From Ophiodon elongatus (Eukaryota > Chordata > Actinopteri > Perciformes > Hexagrammidae), in NCBI GenBank assembly GCA_016806645.1, contig JACSYO010000450.1:62001-126000 (forward strand): DNA of 64,000 nt. Direction: 5' to 3'. A model generated the notes under the pieces. The model searched no databases. It was not told the DNA's origin and saw nothing but the letters and a program-made list of their open reading frames with translations. Shown here one piece after another: positions 10,257-23,559 of the stretch. The position numbers and the translations under genes were made by a program. Numbering within the stretch: position 1 is the stretch's first letter; each line of letters opens with the position of its first letter.

Positions 10257-11213
10257 CGCGGGAATGCAAATTTTAAATCACGTTTCAGAGACATCGACCA
10301 AAACGAACTCTGACCTCATAAAAGAAATATTCACTCGAGCTTCATGTGACGAAATACTGTTGGGTTTTACAGGTTTTAATGTCATAAATACTGAGACGTT
10401 TCCCCTAATTGTCTGCTTTCTGTCTGGGATCGCCCCAAGATCGGGGAGGGGGGTGTGGGGGTGTGTGGGGGGGGGGGGGGGCACGACCCCTAAACGACCC
10501 GATTGGCTCTCACACCTGTCCGTCAAACAAAACCCCGCTGGTAAGACATTTTAAAAAGGGGGTATTTTCTTTACGGATGACGACCTGTTTCAGTGGTATC
10601 GTGTCTTCAGCGTCTCCCGTAGTTCCGTCAGGTCCGAGGGTACGAACCCCGATGACGTCACAGTGATGTCATCGGGGTTGTTTTCAGCTCGGGCTTAAAG
10701 AGACGGCGCACTTAGAAACAGAAAACCTGGAGTTTTGACGGCCCGGGGGGGGGGGGTCGAATCAAAAGACTCGGTCCAGGTGCATTGTGGGAAATGTAGG
10801 CTCCCCGTGTTAACCACAGGGGACTCAAAGTCAGGACATCTCTGCCTCTGTGCCTTTGATTTTGAGCTTTTTTTTTCTTTTTTTTAAAAGATATTTTGTG
10901 TAAATAAATCCTTAATAATAAATAAAACCTTTAAAACTCAGCCACAAGGTTTTGGAGAACTTCAGGGCCCAATGAGGCCCCCGAGAGCCCCGATCATCAA
11001 AGCAAAGACCCACATTGAGTCGTCAGAGGATCCAGATGACTCATTTGGGGGAACAAAGCACACGGACTGTTCATTTGAGGGCACAAGTTGCTAATTTATC
11101 AAGGAAAAGAAAGAAAGGGAGGGAGGGGAGAGGGGGGGCGGCTCTGAGTTTAGTTTCAGGCCTGATGGGGGTTTTGGGGGCGGAGCTTCACAGAGTCTGA
11201 CGTCGGGGGTCCC
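10257..11213 (-). other. fezf1: probable fezf1 3' UTR
   Basis: Sequence between the fezf1 stop and the candidate polyadenylation signal. It contains G-run blocks at 10447-10485 and 10743-10756 (C-runs in the transcript) and a run of A's near 10868 in the transcript. Confidence 0.45.
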
Positions 11214-11449
11214 TCAGGGCTGCGGGGGCGACTGCTGGCTCACGAGGTCGTGCAGCTTCCTGATGTGCTTCTTCAGGTCAAAGTTCCTGCAGAAGCCCTT
11301 CCCGCAGGTCGGGCAGGTGAAGGGCTTCTTGTCGTTGTGCGTGTGCATGTGGAAGGTGAGGTTGTACACCTGGTGGAACGCCTTGTTGCAGATGGAGCAC
11401 TTGAACTGCTTCTCCCCGCTGTGCGTCAGCTTGTGGTTCTTGTAGTTTC
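11214..11449 (-). CDS. fezf1: fezf1 exon 4 (terminal)
   Basis: This 236-nt exon completes finger 4 (GNYKNHKLTHSGEKQ), then encodes finger 5 (FKCSICNKAFHQVYNLTFHM) and finger 6 (FTCPTCGKGFCRNFDLKKHI). The tail after RKLHD is only about a dozen residues, shorter than the Pro-rich tail of mammalian FEZF1. Confidence 0.97.
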
Positions 11450-12064
11450 CTGCAACAAAAAAGTCAGTTAAGAAAGAAATAAACTTTAGTTTTTTGTAGA
11501 AAATCATGAAATGAGTCGTGTTCACGGAGGCTCACAAACCTTTAAAGTTCAAACTAAAAGAAATGTTTTGTTACAAACCCCCGTTTGATGTTTTGTTAAA
11601 TATTTTATTTATTGTATTATTATTATTGTGTTCACTGTTAATTTTTCTTTCTTTTATGACGCCTCCCGGCAAAAAGCTTGTCACACGTTTGTACTTATAT
11701 AACCGGAGTAACAATACACACTTTGGAGGCCTCGACAGGATGAAAACTATCCGGTACCTCACAACAATAAAATAATAAAAAGACACTGAAAAATACTTTT
11801 TTTTGTAAATAAGTAAGTAAAACCTTATTTATAAAGCATCTTTTTTCAAACACAGGTTACAAAGGTCTTTACAGTAGCATCAGTAAAGAAAACTCAAACT
11901 CCGAGCAGCAAACTAGAAAATCTAAATACATAAAAAATACACACAAACAAACAAACAAAGAAAGAAAGAAAACAGAACCTTGAACTTCAGAATTTGAAGA
12001 GAAAAAACAACTTTCGAAAGAAGTTTTGATGTTTTTGGAAACATTAAACAGACTCAGCAGATTT

Positions 12065-12114
<50 letters not shown>

Positions 12115-15100
12115 TGTGTGTGTGTGTATGTGTGTGAGTGTGTGTGTGTTGGGGAGGAGGGGGGGGGGGCTTTATTCTTATTTCCTCTTCAACACTCAGA
12201 TTTACCTTCTGACCTCCAGGGCGAGATCCAGTGTAATAAATCAAAGTGACGACGGGAAGAACGACACTAAATCACATTAAAAACTGAGTTTAAAAAAGGT
12301 TATTTAACTAAAAAATATAGAAAAACTCAGCTACAAATAATTATTTAGTTTTTTGTTTTTACTTCTGTTAATACTTCTGAAACTCGGTTTTAAATGATGA
12401 CAAATTATGATTTTTTTTTTACTTTTTACTCTAAATAAATTCACATTATCCTCTAAAATATAATTATATTCATATATAAAAAATATTTATTAATATATTT
12501 ATTAAATATTTATTATATACATATATATTTAAATTTAAATATAATAAATAAATTTAATAAATATAAATAGTATTTATATTTAAATATAATAAATAAATAT
12601 AATACATACAATAAATATTTAATATTATATATTTATATTCATAAAAGTGTTGATAAATTGGTTAACTCCAGTGTTTTTTTACCCCGAGTGACGCCTCTCA
12701 GGTTACATAACGCTGCCCTCTGATTGGTGAAAATCAATAAACTCTGGACTGAGACGCAAAGAGAAGGAAGCGAGGGAAGGAATCGAGGAAGCATGGACTG
12801 GGAAATGGGAAAGGCCAGGTGAGGGAAAAAAATGTGTATAATCTAAATTATATTTTCATAATCTCGGTGAATCGAACACGAGGACAGATTAAGATTCAAA
12901 TACAACATATTCTGTTATTAAGTATTTTTGTCATTTTTTATCAATCAGATGACTAAATTCCTCATGAAATGATATTTACTCGGTTGATGTGTGTATGTAA
13001 ATGTTCAGAATATCAAATATTGGTTCTAATTTCTGCAATTTGACTGTTTCCATCTTTGCACCAGAGATTAAGGAGCGGATTAAGTCGTCTGACGGGACAA
13101 TTAGGTGAATAACGGAGACTAATTGAGTAATTTACGGGTACACATGATTAACTCGAGGGAGCAAATTAGTGTCTTGAGGAAAGTGATTTGTAAATTGAGG
13201 ACATTTTGCCCGAAAAGAGTGAATTTTAAAGATATTTAGTATTTGAATAAATATCAGAATCAGCTTCAATGCTCCATGTTTTCGTCCTCTGAGTCTCATT
13301 AAAGAAGATCAGATCGTCTCCTCGGGTCACAGAAGTACCACGATGTAGAATAAAGTACTGAAGTACTCGTGTGTACTGAGATGTGGTGCGAAGAGTACAT
13401 CTACTCAATGAGTACTTCCATTCTGTGGTACTTTCTTACTCCATTTAAGGCAGTTTATTATACTTTTACTGCATTTATTTAGCAGTTTTAGTTATCGCAA
13501 AGATATATTTTATTAATGCTAAATATAATGGACAAATACATGATGGTGTATTATCACGTTAAGCTACCCAGCAGAATAAAAACTAATTTACCAGTAATAT
13601 TGCATTATAATATCAGTATTATAATGCAATACTAGAATATATATATAATATATATATATATGCGTATATATATAATATAAATATATATAACATTATATAT
13701 ACATATATATACGTATATATATATATACATATATATATACGTATATATACATATATACGTATATATATATATATATATATATAATGTTATATATATATAT
13801 ATTATTATTATATATATATTATATATATATATATATATATACGCGTATATATATTATATATATACGCGTATATATGCTATATATATATACGTGTATATAT
13901 ATAATAATATATATATATATATATATTACTCTGAAATGTTGTTTGTGTATTCTGATTCTTCTTTTTTTCAATGTGTGTTTCATGTGATTATTATTATTAT
14001 TATTATTTTCATGTGGTTATTTTTTACACAGAAAGTGTTTCCAGAATCCGACCGGCTGTGTTTGTCGTCCGTTTGATGCTTAATGATTTGTTTTCATGTT
14101 TTTTGTATTTTCTAACGTGTGATTTGGTCTTTTCTCTTTTTGGATCGCAGTGATTTGACTGGCTGTTACTTTGATTGACAGCTGACAGATGCTGCTGACT
14201 GGCGTTCAGCCTGATTTTAAGCGACGTTATTTTGTCTATAAATTATCGCTGCAAAGCAACATTTATAACTTCTTCTAGAAATGTTTATATTAAGATGTGA
14301 AGAGGGGAACATTAAACTGCTAATTATTAGAATTTGTTTTATTATAACTTTTTTTATCTGTATTCATGTTTTTTTATTATAATGTTACTATTATTGCTGT
14401 TATCATTATAATAATAACATTAACATTATAATTATTACTATCATTATAGTAATAATATTATTATAGTAATAATAATAATAATTACTATATTAATAATAAT
14501 AATTATTATTATTATAGTAATAACAGCAATAATAGTAACATTATAATAAAAACATTTTTATATTTATTGCTATCTAATATTGCTGTTATTACTATAATAA
14601 TTATTATTATTATAGTAATAACAGCAATAATAGTAACATTATAATAAAAAATATTATTATTATTATAACATATATATATAAACACTATTTTGCATTAGAT
14701 CATTGTAATAGTGGGGAAAGTATAAAAATTGTATAAAAATATACAAAATTATTTAATTTATATATATATATAATTTTTTTTTACTTCAAAGCGAAATCAG
14801 GTAATTTGTCTCTTCAAACAAAAGGTTAAAAATTAAAAACTTTTTCTTCTCACCTTTCTGATGAAATCCTTTCCCGCAAAACTCGCACACGAACGGTTTG
14901 TATCCCGCGTGGATGCGCGTGTGCGTGTTGAGGGTGGAGCTGCGGTTGAAGGCTTTCCCGCACTGGTTACACTTGTGCGGTTTTTCCTGAAAATAATGAA
15001 GAGGGAAAAAATAAAAGAAAATAAAAAAAATAATGTTAAAGAGATATTTAATTTTTTTTTTTACAGTGAATGCTGCACGAGGAATATTAAAAGATTTGGT

Positions 15101-15354
15101 CTTATTTTTATTTTTATTATTTATTTTAGTCTTTAGCCACAGGAGGAGCTCGAGCGCAACGAACAGAGCAGAGGCGCGAGGCGAAAACTGATTTTATTTA
15201 TTTATTTACATTTATATTTATATTTATTTACACAAATGGTTCAAAATTTAGTTCGACTTTAACGCGTTTAATCTCATCACAGAGACATTTAATGAAGGAA
15301 TTTATTTATATTTATTATTATTTATGCATTAAGTTTCACAGGATTAAAACACTG

Positions 15355-15410
<56 letters not shown>

Positions 15411-15954
15411 ACTTTAAGTTTTCAATAGCAGTGGGTTTCATCTTTAAAATGGAAATAATTTGATCACTCCTTTAATTAAATTATTATTTAATTAGTAAAC
15501 GATATTATAAATGTTCTGATGCTTTAAAAAAAAAAAAAAAACCTTAAACAGAAAACAGGCCTTTTTATATATTTATTTTTAAATCAAGGGGCTTTTTAAT
15601 ACAAATTAGTTTGTTTTTTTATTATTTCATTTTATTTTATAATAATTATCAAGTATAATAATATATGACCAAAATGAGATAAATAAAAAATAAGCTACCA
15701 ATAAAAATGATGCCAGCACGAATTCCAGTTCGCGCATCATCAGGGAATAAAATAAAAATAAAACAATTAAATAGATCGGTGATCACGTGACCGTCCTACC
15801 TGAGTGTGGATGATCTTGTGTCGGCACAGCGTGCTCGCCTGTCGGAAACCTTTCCCGCAAACTTTACACACAAACGGCCGCGCGCCGGTGTGCACGGGCA
15901 TGTGGCGGGTCAGGTTGTAGTGCGCGTTAAACACCTGAGAGAGAAATTTAAAAA

Positions 15955-15988
<34 letters not shown>

Positions 15989-17903
15989 AACAATAATAAC
16001 AATATCAGCAGTAGTAGTAATAATAATGATAATAATAATTTAAATAACAATAATAATAACAATAATGTAAATAATAATAATACATTTAAATAATAATAAT
16101 GATAATAATAATAATAATAATAATAATACATTTAAATAATCAAGAACATAAAAAATACTTCTCTACACCCCTACCCATATTTTGCTTAAAATAACATTTA
16201 ATTCACATTAATTGAATTGTCAAAAGCTGAGGGAGTTTATCGTGACGTAATTTACCTTAAAATAATATTTGGACATATTGCAGCCTTTTCTAACATATTT
16301 AAAAAATTGGACAAATACATGAAATATATGAGTTTGCCATTGAAAATACATAAAACAAAAACCGTATTTAATTATCAGTTTGAGTATAATTAAAGTTAAT
16401 CTGTCGGTCCTTCAGTGGATATTAATAAGTCATTAATAACACAATAGCATTTATGTGAACCTGCAGAGCACTTGCAGGATACTTAAATTCCTATAAATAA
16501 TCTTTAACGTGTAATTCGGGTCGGGTCGCGTGCTCGCTGTCTTTATTTTATTTAATAATAATTTGCACATTCAGCAGATCTAAATGCGTCGGAGCTCAAT
16601 ATCTTGCAACAAAAAAAAGGAGAACCTCACAGGAAAAAATAATTTTCTCATTATAATAACATTTAAAAATAAAAAATAAACACTTTTCCTGAAAAAGGGG
16701 TTAAAATCAAATCCCACCAAACAGTTCTAAATGAAGCTATTTTAATATTTATCCTGAAATAAAGATTAAATTAATATAAACTGTCGCACAATTGGTAGTT
16801 TCGTGTGTTTGAACGATTTCCTTATGAATTAAAATCACTATTTTTTATGATTTAATGACCCCAACATTTTTAAAATGTTAAAAATAAAAATATTATCCCC
16901 GAAGACAGTTTGAAAAAATCCGATTTGAAGTTTCTAAATCCATCCAGAAAAAAAAAAGACCGAAATCTTTCAAATAATACAAATTTAAATGATAAAAAAA
17001 AAAAAAAAACTCAAATTCTCCTAATTGACTGTCGAGTTAACGACGTCGGCCCCGCTCCGGTTCGGAGGCGCCGCCGTGGTTCCGGGTCGGGTCCCCGGGT
17101 CCAGGTGGACTCACCTTGCCGCAGACCTCGCAGGTGAACACTTTGGGCTTGCTGCCGGGGCACGAGCCGCTCAGCCGGGCCGCCGCCGCCGCGGAGCCTT
17201 TGAAGATCTTGTCGGTGAGGATCTGGTCCCGCTCCTTCATGTAGTGCTGGATCTGGCTCTGGGACAGCTCCTTGAAGGCCTGCGCGCCGGACCCCGGGTA
17301 CCGTTCCCCGGCCTGCTGCGGGCCCGGCTTGCTCCTCTCCGCCATGAAGGCTTTGTGGCGCGCGGTGAGCAGGTACGAGGCCATCGGGTGCAGGTTCACC
17401 AGGCCGGCGGGCGGCGGGCACGCGCCTCCGTCCCCGCCGCAGTTCAGGTAGCACACGGCGGGGAAGGAGGACGGGTTCACCACGCGGGGTCGGAACAGTT
17501 TGTACTGGCCGGGCTGGCTCGAGGCGGAGTCCTCGTGCGGACTCTTGTGGTTCAACCCAAAACCCAGAAAGTCCGCGGGGGTCGCGAGGGACGCCGCGTC
17601 GAAGTGTCCCGGGTCCAGACCGGCGATGCTGAGCCGGTGGCCCGGCTCGTACCCGAGCGGCACCAGCGGGATCATGCAGTGCAGCGAGGACGGGCACGCG
17701 TCGGGTTTCCCCGCGGGAGCGGACTGGAACCAGCCGGGGAGCGGGATCGACCGGGGCTCGGGCGCGCGCGCCATAATCCGGTCGATGGAGAACGCGAGCG
17801 GCTTTCCGCCGCCGGAGGAGAGCGTGTCGGAGCCCGCGGGCTGGATCCCAGAAGCCGGGGGGGAGCCGAGGAGCCCCGCTGGGCGGCGGAGGGGACCGTC
17901 CAT
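11214..17903 (-). CDS. fezf1: FEZ family zinc finger 1 transcription factor (complete, 4 coding exons)
   Basis: FEZF1 is a nuclear transcriptional repressor that patterns the forebrain/diencephalon and olfactory system. Exons 17903-17115, 15934-15800, 14986-14854 and 11449-11214 join with matching phases to 430 codons plus TGA. Residues 34-44 (KPLAFSIDRIM) form the Engrailed-homology-1 Groucho/TLE-binding motif. A low-complexity linker follows, then FKELSQSQIQHYMKERDQIL at about 219-238. Six C2H2 zinc fingers occupy about residues 257-418, from FTCEVCGKVFNAHYNLTRH to FTCPTCGKGFCRNFDLKKH. The short C-terminus ends SQQSPPQP. The ATG at 17903 is preceded by GTG, so translation starts MDGPLRRPAG. 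The aass and cadps2 neighbours identify it as fezf1 rather than fezf2. All introns are AT-rich and full of simple repeats. Confidence 0.97.
12067..12150. repeat. (GT)n microsatellite
   Basis: About 40 GT units with a few TGAG/TATG interruptions, followed by a G-run at 12160-12169. Confidence 0.97.
13638..13928. repeat. (TA)n with ACGT/ACGCGT interruptions
   Basis: Nearly 300 bp of TATATA broken by TACGTATA, TACATATA and TACGCGTATA variants. It is strongly self-complementary. Confidence 0.95.
14368..14665. repeat. ATT/AAT repeat with inverted and direct copies
   Basis: A segment of about 37 bp beginning TTTATTATAATGTTACTATT at about 14370 recurs as its reverse complement at about 14514 and again at about 14618. 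This gives two alternative hairpins and one direct repeat. Confidence 0.7.
14854..14986 (-). CDS. fezf1: fezf1 exon 3
   Basis: This 133-nt exon encodes finger 3 (HKCNQCGKAFNRSSTLNTHT) and the Cys half of finger 4 (FVCEFCGKGFHQK). It ends one nucleotide into a Gly codon. Confidence 0.97.
14987..15799 (-). other. fezf1: fezf1 intron 2
   Basis: AT-rich, with a (CA)n microsatellite at 15359-15407. Nothing else is recognised. Confidence 0.7.
15359..15407. repeat. (CA)n microsatellite
   Basis: About 24 uninterrupted AC units. Confidence 0.97.
15800..15934 (-). CDS. fezf1: fezf1 exon 2
   Basis: This exon has 45 complete codons. It supplies the His pair of finger 1 (VFNAHYNLTRHMPVHTG) and all of finger 2 (FVCKVCGKGFRQASTLCRHK). 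The donor is CAG|GTAGGA. Confidence 0.97.
15935..17114 (-). other. fezf1: fezf1 intron 1
   Basis: It contains a (TA)n run at 15958-15986 and a degenerate AAT/AAC trinucleotide array at 15990-16140. The rest is AT-rich unique sequence up to the GC-rich exon 1 edge. Confidence 0.7.
17115..17903 (-). CDS. fezf1: fezf1 exon 1
   Basis: This exon has 263 codons from MDGPLRRPAG to FTCEVCGK and ends in phase 0 at AAG|GTGAGT inside zinc finger 1, just after its two Cys. It carries the Eh1 motif and the conserved QYKLFRPRVVNPSSF and VNLHPMASYLL segments. GC content is very high, in contrast to the later exons' surroundings. Confidence 0.96.
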
Positions 17904-18371
17904 CACCTCCGCATCAACGAGGAGGAGAAGAAGGAGAAGAAGGAGGAGAGGGAGGAGAAGGAGGAGGAGGAGGAGAAGCTGCTGGAGGGAAGCCGGGGGT
18001 CGGCGCTGCTCCTCACCGGCCCGCAGGAAAGGGCATCATCTGCCGGGGAAGCCCCCCACCCCTCCGGGTCCGCGGCCCCGGTCCCCGCGTGCTTATTGCC
18101 GCTCGATAGCCGCGTGCGGAGAGCCGAGACCTCGCGGATCGTTACCGGCGGGACGGAGGCGCGGAAAGAAAGTAGCGGATAATTTGCTCAATTCTCCTCC
18201 GTCGATTCTCTGCACTCGGTCGCCGCTGGAGGAGGAGGAGAGGAGGCGAGGAGGCGAGGAGGAGGCGAGGAGGAGAGGAGGAGGAGGTTGTCCCTTTCTT
18301 GGCAGGACTCCTGCTCAACTGGAAGGTATTTGGTAAATCCCAGGTCCCCTTGTGGCTTCGCGTGACATCAT

Positions 18372-18402
<31 letters not shown>

Positions 18403-18560
18403 GTTGACTCTCAATACGCCAGACGAGCGCGGCTCCGGGTCAGGATCTGTCAGGAGGTCTAGATCAGACCCGGACGCGTCCTCTGGCTCCTGAGACCCAG
18501 CCCTCTTTCTTTACGCGCGGCGCAGAGACACGCGGAGCTCTCGCGCGGGTGAACTTGAGA
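17904..18560 (-). promoter_or_regulatory. fezf1: fezf1 5' UTR and GC-rich promoter region
   Basis: The CpG-rich character of exon 1 continues upstream for about 600 bp. It contains GGA/GAGGAG repeats at 17921-17985 and 18230-18290 (on the plus strand) and a 31-T run at 18372-18402. A transcription start cannot be placed from sequence alone. The long open plus-strand frame across exon 1 and this region is an antisense shadow of high GC content. Confidence 0.5.
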
Positions 18561-21500
18561 AAAAACAAACGGATCGAGTTGTTGAACAGAAAATGGATTT
18601 CAAGACATCGATCTCAGGCCTGGTGGTCTTCGGGTCTTGGAATCACAAACTCCGACTTTCTCTTCCTCTCTCTCTTTTCTTTTTAAGCACCAGATTTATT
18701 TTTTATTTTAGACGCCAAAACTCTCCTCGCGACATAAACAACCCTCTTCCGAATGGACTGATAGAAATAAGCTTCAGAATTAACACGAGAAAGAACGCGC
18801 GCGCTCTTCTCTCATCAGGTTCTGGGTTTATTTGGGGGGATGCAAACGGCTCCTTTACGCACGAGCCGTTTCCCCTCAGGACTGTCCTCGTGTTCAGGTG
18901 ACACACTTTAAAAGAAACCTCGAGTTCGGTGTTAAAATAAACTGAAGGAAAACTTGTCTTTTCAGAGGACCGGTCCTCCTTCCGGTCGGAGTGAAGGCTC
19001 AGATGGAGAGGAACAGCCGGCACGATCAAAGAGAAGATATCGAGACATTATTTATTGCTGTTGGTGGACTGAAGCCTTTTTTATTATTATTATTAGTGTA
19101 TTACATTTTTTTTTAAAAATGTTTTAATTTTCTTTTTTTTTTTTAAATCTGAAAAATAAAAATGATTATTATTGTGATTTAAAAAAAAAAATTAAAAAAA
19201 AGAAATTCTTTAAAATAAAAACGTATAAATATATATTTCTTTTAATTAAAAATGAATATCTGATCAATCTCCTCAATAATCATCATTTGTGAAATCTTTA
19301 AAAAAAAGAAATTGATTAATAAAAGCAGATAAAACGAGTTCTTAAAACTGCAGTGATATAAACATTTTTTAAATACGAAATAATATTAATAGTAAAGAAA
19401 TACGACAGGTGATGCTTCTCATAAAAACATATTAAAAAGAATTAGAGATTTTCAGACGTGACTTTGTGTTGGAATTTAATTTTAATGACATTATTACGTA
19501 ATAATTATTGGCATATTATTTTACACACATTCAGACATTCTTTAGTGTCGCAGAGATTTTATTGTATTTTATTCTCTTCACGTTTAGTTGCTTTTATTTG
19601 TTTTTATTGCACGTTTCATTGTTTTGATCCTGTAGTGTTTTATTGGTCATTGAGCCTTGTTTTATATAATATTATAATAATGCATCATTTTACTTTAACT
19701 GCCTCTTTAACATAAGCAGTATAGAACTATAACTGAATAAACCAATATAATGTAAGCAGATGTCACCTTTTATTTGCAGACAATGAGTGAAAATATATTA
19801 AAACACAGCTGTAATAATATCTTCTATAGGTAACATTTTTAATATTAAGTTATAATTGTTGACACACTGATCATATAATACATTTATTATAAGAAACCGA
19901 AAACAATGTCCTTATAGCTGCTTACAGCTACACTATAGTATAAACCAGTCAAAAGGCTAAAGGGCAACTTAAACTGTTACACCAACAACAATATGAATAA
20001 TAACAATAATAAAGAGTTTATTTAATGTGCCGTTTGTTAATGAACATTATCTGTGTGAAAGGACGTAAATATGCACAAATACATATATAAAAATTAGTTT
20101 TATGCAAATCACAGAAAGTGCAACTTATCATCATTATTGATATTATTATTATTATTATAGTAGTAGTAGTAGTAGTAGTCGTACCTGTAACAAAGCCAGT
20201 GTGTTAATCTGCCCTTGTATTTTGTCTGACAGCTATAATAATTATTTAAACCATCTAATTATGTTTCTGTGATTTATCTTTTTATCTCCCGACTGCTCTG
20301 GCTTCTTCCTGCTGAACGATCATTAGTTTATGAATTAATATGAGCTTCAGACATTTGTGTCTGCTCGTGGTTTATTTCCATTGACCTCTGAAATGAAAAC
20401 AGAATCTCTCAGTTCTTATTTCTATGATATCAGGAGGAAACAAAGAGGGAATCTGATGCTGTTTTATAGATTCAGATTTTATTCTTGATTTATTTAGATT
20501 TTTCTCTTTGCAGGAAGTCAGTTTTAACGCTGCAGAACCTCTGGGAATTTAAATATTATTATTATTATTATTATTATTATAAAACGAACAGCAAACGTAT
20601 TAATATATTGTTATCAATAATAATATTAATAATAATAAGAAATAAATGTGTCCTTGGGCTGTCAGCAGGCTGCAGCAGCAGGACTCAGACTCGTTTCTTT
20701 CTGCAGTAAAAAGGTTTGATGCTCATTTTAATGAGAGAAAAGAAAGTGCAGCTGATGGCCGACAGCCAGCAGACAGAAGACAGAGGAGCAGACGCCACCT
20801 TAAAAAAAACACGAGATTTAAGGTGGAATGGAGAAGAAGAATATTAAAAGGATGAAATCAAAATCAAGGCCTGAACGTTGTGATTTGAACCCTTCGTGTC
20901 CGAAGCTTTGGGGGAAACGTTCTCCGAGCTTTTCTCAAAACAAATCTGAAGGAGTGAGCTTTTCTTTTCCGTCTATATTTAGTCTCTGGGCTCTCGATGG
21001 GACGACTTTTCTGTTTTTAAATGGAAAAAAAATACCCCGAGATTAAGCAAAAAAGAAACGAAGGGATTTAAAAATAAAAAAATGTTTTTAATGTGTCAGT
21101 TCTCTACATCATATTAATTATATTATATATTAATTATAAGAATAGTCTTTGGCTGCATGGAGTTGAGGAACGTTTGAATCCTCTGGCTGAATTTAAGGAG
21201 GACTCAAGTGGCCACTTCCTGATTCAGTAAAGAACCGAATGTCGGGTTCAAACTTGAGAGCTGCTCAACCTCTCACGTTCAAGACGAAGGCGTTTTAATA
21301 TCAGCTCGAAGGGACGACAGAACATTCAGAAAAACATGAATGATTAGAAATGCATTTAAAGGGATTTTACTTTCATGGTTGTTGGTGCTTTTATTATCAA
21401 ATCAGTGTTTTTTTTTATTTTACTAACTGCATTTAAATGGTTTTCTGGAGCGTTTTTCTCCGGACAGGACCTCTTCATGTTTTCACCATCTTGAATTGTT

Positions 21501-22104
21501 CCTGATATTCCGTCTGAATGCACTATTTTACTCTACTGTTGTCGGACGGGGTCGAGGTGAAGCTCCTCCACACCGAACTGGGTGTTCGTTTTATTGCTTG
21601 ACATTGGAAAACGTGTTTGTTGTCCATCTTTGAAAGCCGCACTGAGCTTTCTTCTTGCATATCGACTCATAGGCTAACACACGCCATCAAACAAAGAAGT
21701 GAAATATGGGATTTATATCCTACATTCTCGAAGCTGACACGAGCCAATGAGACTGCAGCCTTTTTTCTTCTGGGTCCGAACGAGCCTCGGGGTCGAGGTG
21801 AAGCTCCTCCACAGAACTGGGGACATCGTTTCTTTACGGGTCTAAAATATGTATATAATATATATATATAAGACTCCCGTCATTGGAACTGAGGGGTCGA
21901 GACCGAACCGGGAGAAACGGACCAACAGTTCATACTTTAGGCCCTAAAGTAGTTTAAAGACAATCTGCAGATGTTCTAATATTCGCCATCAAATTCAAAA
22001 TGTCCTCCAATCTTAATGTTTTCGCTGTGGATTTGTGGACAACGTTTGAAAACCCCCCCTTTACTTTGACTTGGAGTAAAATAAAAACCCACACGGTGAA
22101 AACA
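18561..22104. other. intergenic region between fezf1 and cadps2
   Basis: About 3.5 kb without a recognisable exon. AT-rich and mostly unique, with a short (TAG)n at 20159-20180 and an (ATT)n at 20554-20580. In mammals this interval holds fezf1 upstream enhancers and an antisense lncRNA, but I see no direct sequence evidence for either. Confidence 0.45.
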
Positions 22105-22121
22105 GATGCTTTAAAAACACT

Positions 22122-22127
22122 TTTATT
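22122..22127 (-). terminator. cadps2: candidate cadps2 polyadenylation signal
   Basis: AATAAA in the context CACAATAAAAGTG on the minus strand, about 2.34 kb after the stop codon. Earlier non-canonical sites are possible. Confidence 0.4.
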
Positions 22128-23428
22128 GTGACACTCAGATCAGACACCTGAACAAAACAGGTGCACAGTAAGACGATATAAATATACTTCTTCATATAGT
22201 TTGTTTTTGTCCTTTAGCGTTTGTCCTCTGAACTGCACTGACACAAACCGGATAAGACAAAACGGCAGGTTGTTGATCGGAGGCCGACACGGAATATCAC
22301 AGGCAAAAAAACAAAAATAAAACTCATTTAAATTTTTTCTCAACGACGACACGCAAACAGACGGTAGTGAAACACGTCAATCGGACTGAAAGCAGATCAG
22401 CACTCCGGAAGAAAGAGTCCAGACTTTTTGATCGACGGTTGGACGCGATGCACATCAGGCGGTACGGCCGTATCACTCCACAACTCAATATTATTCTTCA
22501 CAACAGTTAAACTTACGACGAACGGAGATAAACGGCGGCTGCATCGCCGCGTAGTCGCGATTCTGAACGATGGCGACGGTTCCCGCCAAAATCAGGGAGC
22601 TCGACGCTTTTTAAAGACCTTCCGTGTGGTGGAAGTGGACGGTGGGTGTTTTGAGCTAACGGAGGTTCAGGTAAACGCTCGGAGTTGGAAGAGTTCTTCT
22701 TCTGCAGATGCAGAGAAATGCTTTCTGTTTTTGTTCTGAAAGCTCGACCCTAAACCTCGATGGACCGCTCAGCAGAACCCCCAGAAGGCAAAGCTCCTCA
22801 GCCTCCAATCTTAAATGTTTCCAGCCGATGGAATGGGCGCCATCGCTGGTCATCAATTTCAATTTAATTTCTTCAGACGGTCCAAAACCGCAAACTACCC
22901 CGCGTTAGAAAACGTTACGCTACGTAGCGATCGTTCCGTACGTAAGCTAACCCTTTACGTGGTTGTCACCATAGCAACTAACAACAATCGGCATTTTCAA
23001 ATGACCCATGAAAAGTGTTAAATTCTCCTAAAACTCCTATTTCATTTCCGTGATGAGTCCTAAAGACATCCCGACACCATCGCCACTTTTCCACTGAGAC
23101 GAGGAATATCAAAAGCGTGGCCGCATTCTTGGTCCCCAAAAAAGATAAACTCTCGAGGCTCGACAACCCTCAGGACGATGACGAGCGAAGGCTCAACGGA
23201 CGGATAAATCCTCGGTACGTTGTTCCGTTGACATCGGAAACGATCCGCACAAGCGTCGTCGATCTGCCGCCTCGAAGGTCAGATTACATTTCGCCAATTA
23301 AACGCTACGTGGGAACGGTCGGAGAGATCAAAGGATCCAACGCTGAACGAGTCGCTCGCTCCAAACCGTCCACCCCGACCCACAAGGTGAACCTCTGCCG
23401 ATCGGAAACAACAGTCATTACTCTGCGC

Positions 23429-23447
23429 GACCACAAGAGGGCGCTTG
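23429..23447 (+). promoter_or_regulatory. CTCF-core-like motif outside the R1 repeats
   Basis: GACCACAAGAGGGCGCTTG matches the CTCF core with CCA-AG-GGGCGCT. It lies about 230 bp from an oppositely oriented R1-borne motif (23658-23676). Confidence 0.4.
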
Positions 23448-23559
23448 TTGGGAACATGTAAACGTATATATGTTGCTTTTTGTGTTGAAACAAACACACA
23501 ACGCTGACGAGAAGCGGACGCGGTCGTCGTGACGACACCTTGTTGGTTTGCCGGCCGAT

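Larger units (their letters stand above)
11450..14853 (-). other. fezf1: fezf1 intron 3
   Basis: A 3.4-kb AT-rich intron containing a (GT)n array at 12067-12150, AT-rich drift at 12480-12650, TA/TACG arrays at 13640-13928 and ATT/AAT repeats at 14360-14690. A plus-strand ATG followed by GGCCAG|GTGAGG at 12793-12823 looks exon-like but has no other support. Confidence 0.7.

Noticed and set aside
12793..12823. Plus-strand ATG followed by an exon-like GGCCAG|GTGAGG in fezf1 intron 3
   Set aside because: Nine codons only, no acceptor-side exon found; chance match likely.
17025..18182. 385-codon plus-strand open frame opposite fezf1 exon 1
   Set aside because: Antisense shadow of a GC-rich coding exon plus GGA repeats; the minus strand is clearly the coding strand.
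23117..23461. 114-codon plus-strand frame
   Set aside because: Starts at GTG, no recognisable motif; lies in the presumed cadps2 3' UTR on the opposite strand.
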